From Maea johnstoni (lineage: Eukaryota > Annelida > Polychaeta > Spionida > Magelonidae), in the NCBI GenBank assembly GCA_963942565.1, contig OZ012700.1, positions 6,656,945 to 6,720,944 on the forward strand: 64,000 bases of DNA, written 5' to 3'. The notes beneath the pieces are model-generated. The model worked only from the letters and a program-made list of their open reading frames with translations. It was not told where the DNA came from and searched no databases. Of this stretch, positions 35,482 to 52,252 are shown in pieces (within the stretch, counting starts at the first letter, position 1; the number at the start of each line of letters is the position of its first letter). Both the position numbers and the translations under genes were made by a program.

Positions 35482-37104
35482 CTGGAAAAGACAAGACATA
35501 AATTTATTCATCATTTAAGTAGAAGTGATGAGGAAGAATTGTGATGAATCGTCCATTTGTCGGAGGGATCCGCAGTAGCCTAGTGATAACGATGCCTGGC
35601 CCCAAAGCATAAGCTCGCAGGTTCGAGTCTCCGCTAGAACTCAATTAGTGGTTGGCCTGGTCACTATATAAATATGTGGTGTTGCGGAGGGCTGTCTATG
35701 GTACTTATGCAACAATAAGACCCCTTGAAACTATTCATGAAGAGAATTATTCCTAAGCATTTTCCACGAGTTATTAGGGAAACCATTACTACTGACCTGA
35801 CATTCTCAAAAAGCTTGTTACAAACATCGTACATCATCATAATAATACGACGGTCGTAAGAGAATGTATTTTTTTCTAAATGTGTTTCATAGGATGACCA
35901 ATCATGTAGTAAAAGGTTATGCAGTGAAATATTGAAAACAATTAACTTGAAAACTGTGTATGGATGATATGAAAAACGTTCTCACAGTATACTCACCTAG
36001 CATGACGAACTGTTTGACCTCGTTCGTTAAGATATCTTGATTTACAGTAGAGCCACGGGTGTACATAGGTCCCACCATATTCCTTCTCATCAACGACACA
36101 TGTGACACAGCCCTCTATACCATACCTATTTATTAAGTATTCGTAAACTTCGGACATTCCTACAAGTTAAATTGCTAAGTTGAATGAAAATTACAGCACA
36201 CTCAGTTACCTTACATTTCATTCTTCGCCGATAGTAGTCGCTTTACAATTCCAGTAAGAACAAAATTCTCGCAAGAGAATGCACATTTCAGTTTTCCAAA
36301 TAACAATCCAAACCATATTCGGTTTTGCATGCAGTTGTTTAGTAGATGACAGTGCAGAATAACTCCCTTGAAGTCTTCTAAATCAACACATTTTGTTTAT
36401 TGATACAGCATTGTCCAATAACATTTCTTTGATGAGAGTGTGTTCTTGTTTAGAATAGGCAAACGCCCATTTAAAGGTTTTTGTATTGAATACTCAGAAA
36501 CATCTAACCAAAACGTTCACTTGTTTAGTGAAGAATAATTTCAATAGGATCAATCTAATGTGAGTGACTAATTTATTTATACTACAAACAGAAATTTGAA
36601 TCCAATTTCCTCATTAAGATGGATGAGCCGCAGATTTATCAATACAATATTTGTTGAATACTACGCTTTCGCTTTTCCTAGTAAAGCACAAAACATTTAA
36701 TCTCATTAGCCGAGATCTGATCTGAATTTAAATCTACCTAATACTTACCAAGAGGAATGAAATATAAATGCTATTTAATGTATATAGATATGGTACTTTT
36801 AACACGTTAGGTGCTGATATATGCAATTTGGTATATCAAGTACCTATGCAGAAATATCACTATTTAATTTGACTTCAAAAATGGAAAGTTGTGCATCTAT
36901 TTCTCATTTACATCGACGTATATCGAACGTTGATGTGAGAGTAGGTAAGATCTAGGGCCCTACCTTGCGCTCCACACACTGTACGGTTTGATGGTGTTAT
37001 CATCAAGACGTCAAACGTATATCTGTCAAGTATGTCAGATATGGAATAGTTTCCAAAGTTTGCCAACAACCAGTCATAGTTATCTTGTAGTTCTCTTTTC
37101 AAGC
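35370..37104 (-). CDS. Last three exons of an unidentified protein (partial)
   Basis: Three minus-strand exons join in phase: 36964-37104, 35997-36159 and 35370-35481. Acceptors TCAATTTTAG, TTAACTTGTAG and TCTTTTCCAG and donors CAAG|GTAGGG and CTAG|GTGAGT are all sound. The phases are 1 to 1 and 2 to 2, and the stop is TAA at 35370-35372. The product's last ~135 residues include ELQDNYDWLLANFGNYS, a glycosylation-type NRT, several cysteines (VCGAQ, GCVTCVVDE, WLYCKSRYL) and a basic stretch before the end SLSEFLEV. I do not recognise the family. The upstream part runs into the assembly gap. Splice phases and open frames make a real gene likely; function is unknown. Confidence 0.65.
35571..35640 (+). 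repeat. tRNA-like SINE head
   Basis: Box A-like GCAGTAGCCTAGTGATAACG and box B-like GCAGGTTCGAGTCTCC are spaced as in a tRNA. The acceptor arm does not pair. The following 'gttggcctggtcactatataaa' may be its body. Confidence 0.55.
35997..36159 (-). CDS. Unidentified gene, second-from-last exon
   Basis: 163 nt. It encodes MSEVYEYLINRYGIEGCVTC and on to RYLNERGQTVRHA, enters in phase 1 and leaves in phase 2. Confidence 0.6.
36964..37104 (-). CDS. Unidentified gene, third-from-last exon
   Basis: 141 nt. It encodes LKRELQDNYDWLLANFGNYS and on to SNRTVCGAQ, enters in phase 1 and leaves in phase 1. Confidence 0.6.
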
Positions 37105-37243
37105 CTAAAATTGAGAAAAGTAACATATTGCTGCGTGAACCCAGATGAAACACACATACACATTTACATACGTACACATGGAATGCACGTAAAACTGATG
37201 CATATAGGATGGACCAAGTGTGGACTCACATACACAAACAGAC

Positions 37244-37443
37244 NNNNNNNNNNNNNNNNNNNNNNNNNNNNNNNNNNNNNNNNNNNNNNNNNNNNNNNNN
37301 NNNNNNNNNNNNNNNNNNNNNNNNNNNNNNNNNNNNNNNNNNNNNNNNNNNNNNNNNNNNNNNNNNNNNNNNNNNNNNNNNNNNNNNNNNNNNNNNNNNN
37401 NNNNNNNNNNNNNNNNNNNNNNNNNNNNNNNNNNNNNNNNNNN
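37244..37443. other. Assembly gap (200 N)
   Basis: A run of 200 N of conventional length, so the true size is unknown. It interrupts the unidentified minus-strand gene. Confidence 0.99.
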
Positions 37444-37593
37444 GTTATAATCATTTGTAACTTATGTTTGGGAATATTATCAAAGTGCACATTAACAAGC
37501 TCATTCAATTGTGAATGTTGTAAATCTATGGTTGCCAATAGAACTGGTAAATTGTCAGATTTTTGTGCCAATAATCGCACAAATATAATGAAG
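37444..37593 (-). CDS. Possible further exon of the unidentified gene
   Basis: The minus strand is open from KDDYFIIFVRLLAQKSDNLP through TIDLQHSQLNELVNVHFDN to the gap. An AG preceded by a weak pyrimidine stretch could serve as acceptor (TTTGCTAG, about 37605). Codon use looks protein-like, but the downstream end is lost in the gap, so membership in the same gene is only a guess. Confidence 0.3.
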
Positions 37594-37609
37594 TAATCGT
37601 CTTTTGTGA

Positions 37610-39033
37610 TCTAGCAAACCACTAAAACAACAAATTTTCAAGTGAAAAATGGAAGCGGGTTTAGTGAATCATACAGAGGAAGATGTCTATTTTCACATTC
37701 TGGGTGAAATCGCATGCTGTCTCCTTTATATAGTTGTCGGAAATGGGTTGAAATATGCGTTTCAAGGCCTTTTCCTGTTTTCCAGATGATTTAAAGAAAG
37801 GGATTGTAACCACAAAACAGTACATTTAAAAGTAAAAAAGGAAGTGATTGAATCGTTTATTATTTAACTTTTTTTATTACAAGACATTCATAAGTATCTA
37901 AAGATACAATATCAAGGTGAAACGGTCTATTCATACTGAATTCTCAGAAAGTAAGATATCTTTTTTGAGGAGAGTAAAATTGTGTTTTAAACAACTAGCA
38001 GACAACGCATTTTTCTATATTAAAAAAATTACAAGTACCTATGTTTGCTTTGTGGGAGTTCCCCAAAGACATATGCCTAGGTATCATCTTAAAAGTGTAA
38101 CGAACTAGGGTCATGGATAATTTCGTTGAAAAGAAACTCTTAGGCAATGTTGTGACGGGATTCTCATATAAAATGTGTTCGATACAAGAGCTAATTTTGT
38201 GTTGGAAACGATATATTAGTCCACTGACCTAATTCACCTTTTATTTAACATATTTGCCATCAGATTAAAACTCAAACTTACATAGACGAATTATATATAT
38301 GCACAGCTAAGCATTCAAGAAATCCTTTCGAATAGGTCCCAGGAGCACTTAAAACAAATTCCCTTCAAGCAAAGCATTGGAATTTTGATAATTTGGTTAT
38401 CATCATTGTATCTGCCATATCTAGCATCATTTGTAACAGGCCAATTGTGACTGGTAAAGGAAACAACTGGAATACTCGGCAACACCGCCGACCTCCAGGT
38501 CATTGACAAATTTCTCTAATTAGTCTCTTAGCGTATGTAACTGGGTGGGACTGGTATGTTAATTATTGGAGACATAGTGGCCTTTACTTTACTTTGTTTT
38601 TCGACATTTTCAATCCCAAAAGTAAAAAATGCCTAGTTTGAGTTTAAATAAGCAGCAATCAATATGGATAAAAGGTGGACTCATGAGTATAGTACATCAA
38701 TTTGATATAACTCATCCTATATAGTGACATAAGCTAACACAAATTCAAGGTCAAGGTCTCCCCTCAAATTCTTACGTAGAAAAATCTGCAAATTTTACAT
38801 TAAAGAACAATCGCTTTTACAATTTATTTTCTTAAATCAAATATGACTTTCCTTTTAAGATAGATCATTCATGTTTAACAACAAACCCTATATTGAAACC
38901 CTAGGACGTTTTAACAGTGTTATGGACAATTAAAACCAGGATCAAATGTCTACCCTGGACAATTAACACTAGTATTTGTGTCCCAAGGAATAAAGATACT
39001 AGATATTCTCTGTCCCTAAAACACCAGGAATAG
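37610..39033. other. Intergenic, no gene recognised
   Basis: AT-rich sequence with short ORFs only. A 64-codon minus ORF at 38315-38509 lacks convincing splice signals on both sides. Confidence 0.4.
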
Positions 39034-42000
39034 TCTACTAGCCAGCCCTATATGCCAAGTATGTGAACCTTGCAATGTTGATTCCTGCATGGTTTTATGT
39101 TGGAAATGCAATGTACATACCCTAAGAACAACGAAACTGCCGGATGCTAATTTCCAAGTGTTGGGCAATTTTTTTTATGAACCTAAATACTATTTGGTGC
39201 AAATGACCTCTCAGGATTGCAAAAAATGGTCACAATTATTGGGGTAGGGGTAACATTTTTTATCATAACTTCTGTTATATTGGTTTATTTTCAACAAATG
39301 AGGCATCACCATGTATAACATTAAATTTCGCAGAAATTAAAACCAACCACATTCTGATTGGTCACTTGTTAAGGGTCATTTGGGGTAGACAAAGGTCAAA
39401 AAGGTCATGAGGCTGAAAACCTGCAGTAATATAATCCTGAAATAGAGGGTTTTTGGTAACATTTTCGATCATATTTCATGTTATGCATAACCAACTTCCA
39501 TAAATGAAATATCCAAATGTGTAAAATTTTTGCCTGCACTTTTTTAAAATGCACATGTTCTGATTCATCAATGCTAAGAGGTCATTTAAGGGTCAACTAA
39601 GGTCAAAAGGGTCATGAAAATATTGTGAAAATGGGTAGAAATTGGCTGTATTGGTATAGTACAGTAGCCAGCCACCCATTCTTGGGATTCAGGTTAACCC
39701 GAGAGTTAGAAAATTTCCGTTGGTATCATGTTTAGGCCCACACTTGGGGCATACTGCAAGGGTGGATGTAGACTTCAGAAGTGGTGTACATCTTTTTTAT
39801 GGGGTCATGTGTTGAATACCCCTATATATGTAAGAAGGCCCCACGATGGTCAAAATATTATGTATAGGGATAGAGAAGGCACTTTAAAACACTCATAACT
39901 CTTAAACCAAACTTAAACTTAAGCTTAAACCAAACATAAGGATGGGTGTTTGGTATCAAAATGTTAGTATGAAAGAGAAGTATCTTTTGAAATACTAAAC
40001 ACATGACTAACTCTATCCCATGATGTAATAAAGGTCATTCAAGGTCAAAATGGCTGCCAAATCAAGAATCTTGGACTTTCCCATATTCTATAGTTTCCAT
40101 TTTTAAACATCTCAGTTTGTTTTGAAGATATGTTTTTCATTTCTGTAGCCACTTTTTCTGAAGGAATGCTCTTTATTTGTTATTGAACATTTTAGAAAGT
40201 TCATTGACTAGAGTTTTAAGTCCAATTTTGAGCTTTAAGGTACAAAATAGGGTACCAAGTCCACCTGGAGACCGCAAAAAGTGCCTTAAATGGTACAAAT
40301 TTGAAAATCAAAATGACTGTATCTTAAGTTCCAAAAGTCGGAAGGGAGCAGATGATGCACCAAAATGTCAGGTTTAATTTTCCCCTCAATCTGGAATATG
40401 ATGGTAAAATAATACTAAAATTAAGGGGTCGTTGAAGGTCAAATAAAGGTCAAAATGCCATTTTTATAAAAATCTAATTTTGATGAAGTGATTGCGATGA
40501 AGTAGTTGTGTTTGCCATTATATAATTTCCAAACCAGGTTACTACAATAATTGACAGATAAATAATCTCAAATATGGTCCAAAAATACATTTTTTACCAT
40601 TTACCAGTGAAAATAAAGTAGTTTTAAGTCAAAATGGAGGAGTAGAATGTGGCATTTGGCTATTCCATGCTTAGATAAAGTGTTTAAGGACGGGTTGTGA
40701 GAAAGTGCTCGTTACGGGACCACTGTTTAGGTCATGAAAGTTGTGAGCACCAAACATTATAAGCAGTGTTTGGTATCAAAATGTTTGTTGTAAGACAATC
40801 TTTCCATTTCATGCGACGAACCTAGGGCAGGGTTTTCTGTTGTGAAAATAGGGGTCATTCAAGGTCAATTAACCCCAATTTCAAGATTTAAGGCATTTTG
40901 TCTTAATTTTTCCATTTAGCAGCTTATGAAATGCTTCTGGGATACATACTCTATCCTGGAAATATTTTTAGGTGAGAAATATCTTTTAAAAGGATTCTGA
41001 GACATTTTTGAGTCATTTCAAGACCCAGTCCGGACCAATCTGCAACATTCTGGGACCAAAATGGCCAAAATGTCTGATTATGGGTGCACTCAAATATTTA
41101 AGTCAAGCAGCAGAAAGTTAAAATAACAAATCGAGTCATATCTTATGGTATGTCAGCTTTTATTTTCAATGGGGAGAATAAGCCTCTAAACTTGCCTATT
41201 GTGTTTGTCATGTAAGATTATAAAGGCAGTGTCAAATATAACGGAGATTTAAGGAAAACAGAAGGTCAAATAAAGGTCGTAACGTCTTTTTTTCTCCAGA
41301 AAATCCAAATTTTGATGAAGAAATATTGATGAAGTAGTTCTGTTTTGTCATTACAATTAATTTCCTAACCACGTCACCACAATTTACAGACAGAATACCT
41401 TAAATATGTTTTACCAATACATTTTCACCCTTTATCTGAGAAAATGAAGTAGTTTTAAGTTAATATGCGGATGTTGAATGTGCTATTGGACAATTCATGC
41501 CTATATTAAGTGTTTAAGATCGAGTTGTGAGAAAATGCGAGTATGGGACCACTGTTTAGGCCATAAATGTTGTGAGTATTAAACAGTATGGGCATTGTCT
41601 GGTGTCAAAATGCTTGTGAGACAATCTTTCCATTTCATGCAATCAACCTAGGGTAAGGTATTCTGTTGTGATATTAGAGGCCATTCAAGGTCAAAGTAAC
41701 CACAATTTCATGATTAAAGCCATTTTGTCATTGAATTTTCCATTAAACAGCTTATTAAATTCTCCTGGAATGCATATTTCATCCTGCAAATATTTTAGGT
41801 GAGGTACTTCAAGACAAAGGGGTCAATCTTGAATATTTAGGGGCCAAAATGACAAAACGCCTGATTATGGGTGCATCCAAATATAAGTAAATCAGCAGAA
41901 AGTTGACAATTTCATGTCTTATGGGTTACCAGCTTTCATTTTCACTGGGTGAAATATGCATTTTTACTTGCCTATCATGTTTTTCCCATACAGGTAAAGG

Positions 42001-45000
42001 TAGTGTAAAATATTACTGAGATTTAAGGAAATAATGCAGGTTAAACCAAGGTCAAAAGGTCGAGTGTTCATAACTTTGTAGCAAATATCTGTAATACTGC
42101 ACTTGCGTCTTGTTCAAATTTTATAGTCAGAAATATAGAAATATAGAAAGTGTAAAAGTTTAAGGTCAAACTAAGGTCGAAAAGAGTAGTTGTGACTTTG
42201 AATCAAATATCTCAATGCCGTAGTTACACTTTGTAAAATAAACGAGGGTCTTTCTTCACCTGAAAGGAATATTTTGCAATCATGAAGTGCAGGAACTGAG
42301 GTAGTTTTAAACTACATTAACATTACGAAATGAAATAAGTTGCTTTTGAGTGTATTTCGAGTTCAAGGAATAGAACGTTTTATTTTTAGCCAGGAGTAAA
42401 ACCTATTGATGTTTTCTTGTGAAATAAGATATGCCGAAAAAATAAGATAGGAGGTACTAGTATATAATCCTCAAAATCAAATCTACTGCCCAATCTAGAT
42501 CATAACATGGCAGATTGGGAGACCAAGTAGAAGAAAATCTGATAGGGGATTTAGTATTGAATTTCCCCCAAAACATCACATCAAATGCCAAAAGATTCCT
42601 TTAAAATTTTACAGAGGGAAATGTACCTCAAATTTTCAGATTTTGACTGCCAACTAATTTGATACTTCATGTATACCTCATCAGAAGACCTTTCAGGTAA
42701 TAAACTGAGTTTGTATAGGCTGAATAGTCAAATAAACGCAGGATAGAGAAAAAACTGGGCCAAAATAACTAACTCTATTTACTAACCTTACATATGTCTG
42801 CACCAAGCATTGAGTACATTGTAAGCCTTTAGATGACAAATGTGAATTCAAAACGTTCTAAGTTACTTTGAAGTTGTTTGATGAAAGATAGGCAAAATAT
42901 CATGAAATAAATAAAACAAATACGTATCACAAATTTCATACAATCTCATAAAATAAACTAGGTATGTATCTGTCAGTGGTTCCATTTGATGATTGGTAAC
43001 CATAACTGTAATGTTTGAATAGGTTGGCATTATCTAAGGTGATTTATGCATCCGCCAACCTCTTATTTCTTAAACACCTTAGGAATAGCATAACATCAGG
43101 ACTATTTCCACATTGAATCTGATAAATTCTGTAGTGTTGCAATTTTTGAAATTACATTTTTAGTAACAATAGAGTAAGAAATATAGTTTTATTGACATTA
43201 TTGATAACCTTTTTGAAAATGTGACTCTACTGAAATGGTACACTTTATCCTTTGACCCAAGGATGGCAGTTTCTTCGGAGGGGTGTCTTTCCCACAATCA
43301 ACATATCTGATTTAACATGATATATAGCTTTTATGTCAATCATGTGTTGCATTCAGGTTGCATTCATCAAGAGGCACTCTGTAAGCAGGCTAATCATTAT
43401 GTATTCACGATTGGTCAAGACCACCCATAATGTAACTAAAACAATCTCTTTACTGCATAAATGTTTTTAAGGATAAAATGTTACTTCCCAACAACGAATA
43501 ACGTAAGGCCTAAAAAAAGTTGTTTGTTTCCTGTAACCCTACCCTAACAAGTTTTTATTCAAAAAAATCCCTACCCTAAAGTTTTTCCCGCCCTCCCAAC
43601 TCCCAATCAATGCAAAACATGCATAAAAAGCACATTTTTTACCAAAAAAATAATGCATCAAAAATATTTCTTACCAACCTACCTACCCTATTTTTTGTGA
43701 CTGTTACACGACACAAACAATATTTTTTTTCTTGGCCTAAGCATTGTAATGGACAATTGAATAAATCATGAAGTGTGGGTTACTTTTACCTTTATTGAAC
43801 TCTAAAAGAACAACTGAGCAACATGGCCTAGGAAGGTTCCTAGAAACGCAAAACTGTAACATTGCCAAGACTTCCTTACTAACTTTGGCCCATGATGTTT
43901 GTAGATCATTAATTCTTTGATCTTAACATTGACCTGATGCTAGCCATTTATAGCAACCTGTCTAAAAACACTTATCATAGACAGGAAATTGTCATATGCC
44001 AAGTTATACACCTTAAATCTAACTTTTTATTTTCCCTAAAAAGGTGTAGATGATATCAGTGAACCTCATTTTGAATAATTCATCTGCTGATTTTTAGGTA
44101 AATTTGAATGAAATTGCATAATGACGAAATAAAAGTGTTATATCTTATGACTTTTATATGACATCTACCAATCTTTTTATTCTGATAATAATTTAACTTA
44201 ATGTGATAATAATTTCTGATAATAATCTAATCTTCCATATTGCATAATTGCTATATTTTGTTCCAATATATTCTTTATTCCCAGTTGTGTAACTTATATT
44301 GTTTTTGTAGTGAATTTCCATTATAAGCTACCAGTTATTTATTTGGGGGGGGGGGGTCTCTCCAGGTGGGATGGATATCCCAATCTGTACCTCAGAGTTG
44401 AATAAATATAATTTGAGATTAAAGTCGTTATTATTTCCAATATGTTGAACAATATTATTGCCATGGCAACCACTGTAAAAATGTATTCAGGTTACAATGT
44501 TCTAAATCTGGTTACTAAGTCTGTGTTTAACTGTGTCAATTCTAAGAAACATGGGCCCAGTTCACTAAAAGCATCTTTATCCCTTAAGTGTTCCATATGC
44601 ATTTGTTTCATTAACAATAGCTTTGGAGGTCAAATCTTGTGTAATAAGCTTAATTTCAAGTACAACATCTTGGTTGCGATCTTGAAATCCAATTTAAATG
44701 CCATCTGGTGATAACAGCTATTTCAGAATTAAGTTCTGCACCCCTGAAAACCTACTTGTAGACACCAAGGTCCTGTTTCTAGCTATTCTGTATGATTGAA
44801 TATGTAGAAATGTAGCTTTTGCTAGTGCTTATTTCGAATTTCAATATGGCAACCATTGTAAAAATGTATTCAGGTTACAATGTCGTACATGTGTGGTATA
44901 AACGATTAGCAGATCAAAATGTTGCACATTTTTATACAGCATGTATAGAGTTTTTGTATAACTTGAGATACAATACAGAATAGTTATCTATAACAATGTT

Positions 45001-45586
45001 TTCTGAGCCTTAAATCAGCTCAGTATCAAGCAACATGGTCATATTTTAAAGCCGTCAAATTTTTCATCTGTAGAATTTTTAGTTTTTTTCAACCTAAAAT
45101 ATTATTCTTTACTGTCCATTTTGCCAAGAAATGCATTTTTACTGAAAAAATTATCAACTTATTTTTGGGGAAAAAATTTGCTTTCTTTGGAAATGCAAAC
45201 GGCGTTAGCCGATTTTCAGCTTCGTGACCTTTTTGACCTCTGTTGACTCTAAATGACCTTTCAGAGTTGACCAATCAAAAGGTGGCTGGTCTTAAAATTT
45301 GCGGAATGAAAAGTTGCAAATGTAGATGCCTTATTTGTTGAAATTGCCCCAAAATAACTGAAGTTATGATAAAAAGTCTTACCCCCACCCCCATATTTTA
45401 ACCAAATTTGGCCACCTGAGGGATTCAGTATACCATATGGTTATAGGGGTGATAAAAAAATTTGCCCAACACCTGGAGATTAGCATCCGGCAGTTTCTAC
45501 CACCTGAGGATCTCTATATTGCATTTCTAACATAAAACCATGCAGGAATCAACATTGCAAGGTTCACCTTTTTGGCTAGTAGACGA
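39034..45586. mobile_element. 6.5 kb ORF-less element with long diverged inverted repeats
   Basis: The left arm (about 39034-39560) and the reverse complement of the right arm (about 45100-45586) share long stretches: TCTACTAGCCA, 'gtgaaccttgcaatgttgat', 'tcctgcatggttttatgtt', 'aactgccggatgctaat', 'tttttatcataactt', 'gattggtca' and 'aggtcaaaaaggtca'. Inside is a diverged direct duplication of about 850 bp (around 40400-40950 and 41260-41730). No long ORF exists. It may be a non-autonomous relative of a larger transposon; the family is unknown. Confidence 0.6.
43504..43740. mobile_element. About 235 bp MITE, AGGCCTAA/AAGGCCAAG ends
   Basis: The left end TAAGGCCTAAAAAAAGTTGT faces the reverse complement TTAGGCCAAGAAAAAAAATA. 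Both continue through TTGTTTG and TGTAAC and then 'taccctaccc'-type words. It is nested inside the 6.5 kb element. Confidence 0.55.
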
Positions 45587-45925
45587 GAAGGGGAGACAGA
45601 AAAATACTACTACACCAAGTTGAATATTTGAAAATATTTTTTAAAAAATGGCTGTATAAGTCTGAATTACTGTTAACTCTCTAATACTCAATGGTTCCTC
45701 CGGCAATCGGCGTCTGGATCTTTGATACTTTTGGCAATAACTTTGTAACTGAGAATGCGTTTGCAAAACATGTAAATACAAAATAAGTACAGGTGGTGGT
45801 AATGTTTTAATCAAGATTTCTCCATCATATATTTTTCTAACTATTCTTTTGCCTGCAAGCTTTCACCAAACATTTAGGCTGCTTTTGTTCACTTTGAGCA
45901 TTAATGGGTTAAAATATTATTATAG

Positions 45926-49843
<3,918 letters not shown>

Positions 49844-51962
49844 AAATATAAATCTTGTTCTTTATGGCGTGGTTGTATGACACTGTCATGCCTGTAGCAT
49901 CCATCACTGCCTGACTATGTTGGTAATATCCTTCTAATGAAAGCAATATTTTGAACGAGTTGTTCGTCCAAACTCGTCCAAACTCTGAAACCCTCTCTCA
50001 AATATCTTGCAAGTTCAAACTTCATTTTAAAGTGTGTGTTTTAAGTATGTCAGGTACTGACAACACTCGTCAAGTAGATGTCTAGGCATGAATGGGATAG
50101 ACTGCCACTGCATTGAGGTTGTGTATTGTTTCCCCCAGGTACTCCAGTTTAGTTGAATAACTGACTTATCAGGACTGTATTTGGCTGAAAAAAATAGTGA
50201 TGAACAAAATTCTAGATCAAAATAAACAATTATATTTTTTAAGCTTTGCTGACAATGTGTTACATATAGGGTTATATTAGACAACAAATGATATTCTTTA
50301 TATAATTTGATTGGCATTTGTGTGTTAAAATGTATTTTGTCTTGAAGACATCCCTTACGAAAAAAAGAGTATTGTCAGTGTGTTACCAGTTTATTGTCAT
50401 TGTATCGTCATCATGCATCCAGTGTTCTGTTAATGTGTTGGTCGTCTGTTACCAGACCTAACAGTTTAGTGCCAGCCTATTGTCATTTAGAAACCAGTGT
50501 AATACCAGCTTAGAGTCAGTGGGATGTCAGGTCTGGCATCACACTGACAACAATAATATGACGCTTAAACCAGGTTAATGTTAGTTTAATGTCAGATATG
50601 ACAGCAGCATTGGGCAGCTAAGTGTATAAATATTGTGATTTTCAAATTATCAAATTTCAGTGAGTCCTGACAGCAGTATTAAATTTTGATATGCAACATG
50701 TAGCATAAAATGCCTCACAGGGCTAGTAACAGAGCATCAAAGTAGGGTAGATTTCATCATTTGACCCATTGACATTGCAATACCATGTACTCTTTTCATA
50801 TTGCTGACGTTTCTGGTGATTAAAATCAATATTTTCTGCCTTAGGTACTCCAGATAACTATTCCTAAGTGTTCTATATGTTCTTAGGAACACATAGGAAC
50901 GCTTTTGACATCATCTTTCTTTATTGTTTAGATAAAAGTCACAATTACTTACGTTGAGTAAGAGTTAAACTTTTTCAAACTTTTTTAAAAAATGCATGCA
51001 ATAAACAAGCTTCTTGTTCACTGATTTATTGTTGATTAAATGAAAATCACTTTATTAGATGGAAGAGTCCTTCATCTTTTAAATAGTAAGGCATTTCTTG
51101 ATGAAAAAAATAAATATTACTATTCTAAATTCATGATGTTATCATCAGGGAATATATATCAATTTGCTTTTATGTTTACTTACTAAAGCCACATGGATAA
51201 AGTGAGCACCCCAACTCACATATTGAAATATTATTCGCAAAGTTGTCATCAGAGGGGACAGATGGCTACTTATACACATGTTATGATAAAATAAACATAT
51301 TCAATGATCACATTTAGAATAAACATTTGTATGGTGATACCTTAGTTAACACCCAGTACGGGAATACGATATTGCTAACTGTTAGATAAACAATTTATGT
51401 GTTTAAATAACCTCTAGTTACATATCATGTTTTGTGCATATCTTTATTGTTTGATTATTCGCTGATTCCAATGTGGAACGTTATATTGTATATGTGCGAC
51501 TTTTGTAATTTGAATATTACAGGAAATAAACGTACTACTACTACTACTACTACTACTAGTAGTAGATTTAGTTATGTAGATATATCATTCACATGCATTA
51601 TATTTAAAATGATTAAGTGTGTTCTAATGTAATTTCAGTGTTTAGGGTACCAATATTTAAGTTTTTTAAGATAGCTGTATTATTCTATGTTAAATGAAAT
51701 ATGCCATCCTTATCAAGGTTGGGGGATTGGTGACTTAGAGGTGTCAAACACTACCAAGTCCCGTGTCACTTATATCTTCCTAAATTGCCTCCTTATCATC
51801 ACAGACCTTGTACCTGATTATGTTGGGGTTCAGATAATCAGGGCTTGGTTTCCTCGCAATATTATCAACACCCTTTTATCTCCATACCCATTCAACCAGC
51901 TGGCAAAAGAAGATCCCGTCAATCTGACCAGGGTTTCACTGTCAGAATGCATTATCCCAGTC
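49844..51962. other. Intergenic, no gene recognised
   Basis: AT-rich. A short (ACT)n run lies at 51533-51556. The stretch 50370-50600 is rich in 'tgtcagt' and 'accagt' words in both orientations, perhaps a worn repeat. Confidence 0.4.

Positions 51963-52252
<290 letters not shown>

Noticed and set aside
38315-38509. Minus ORF as another exon of the unidentified gene
   Set aside because: No convincing acceptor and donor pair, and no recognisable protein character.
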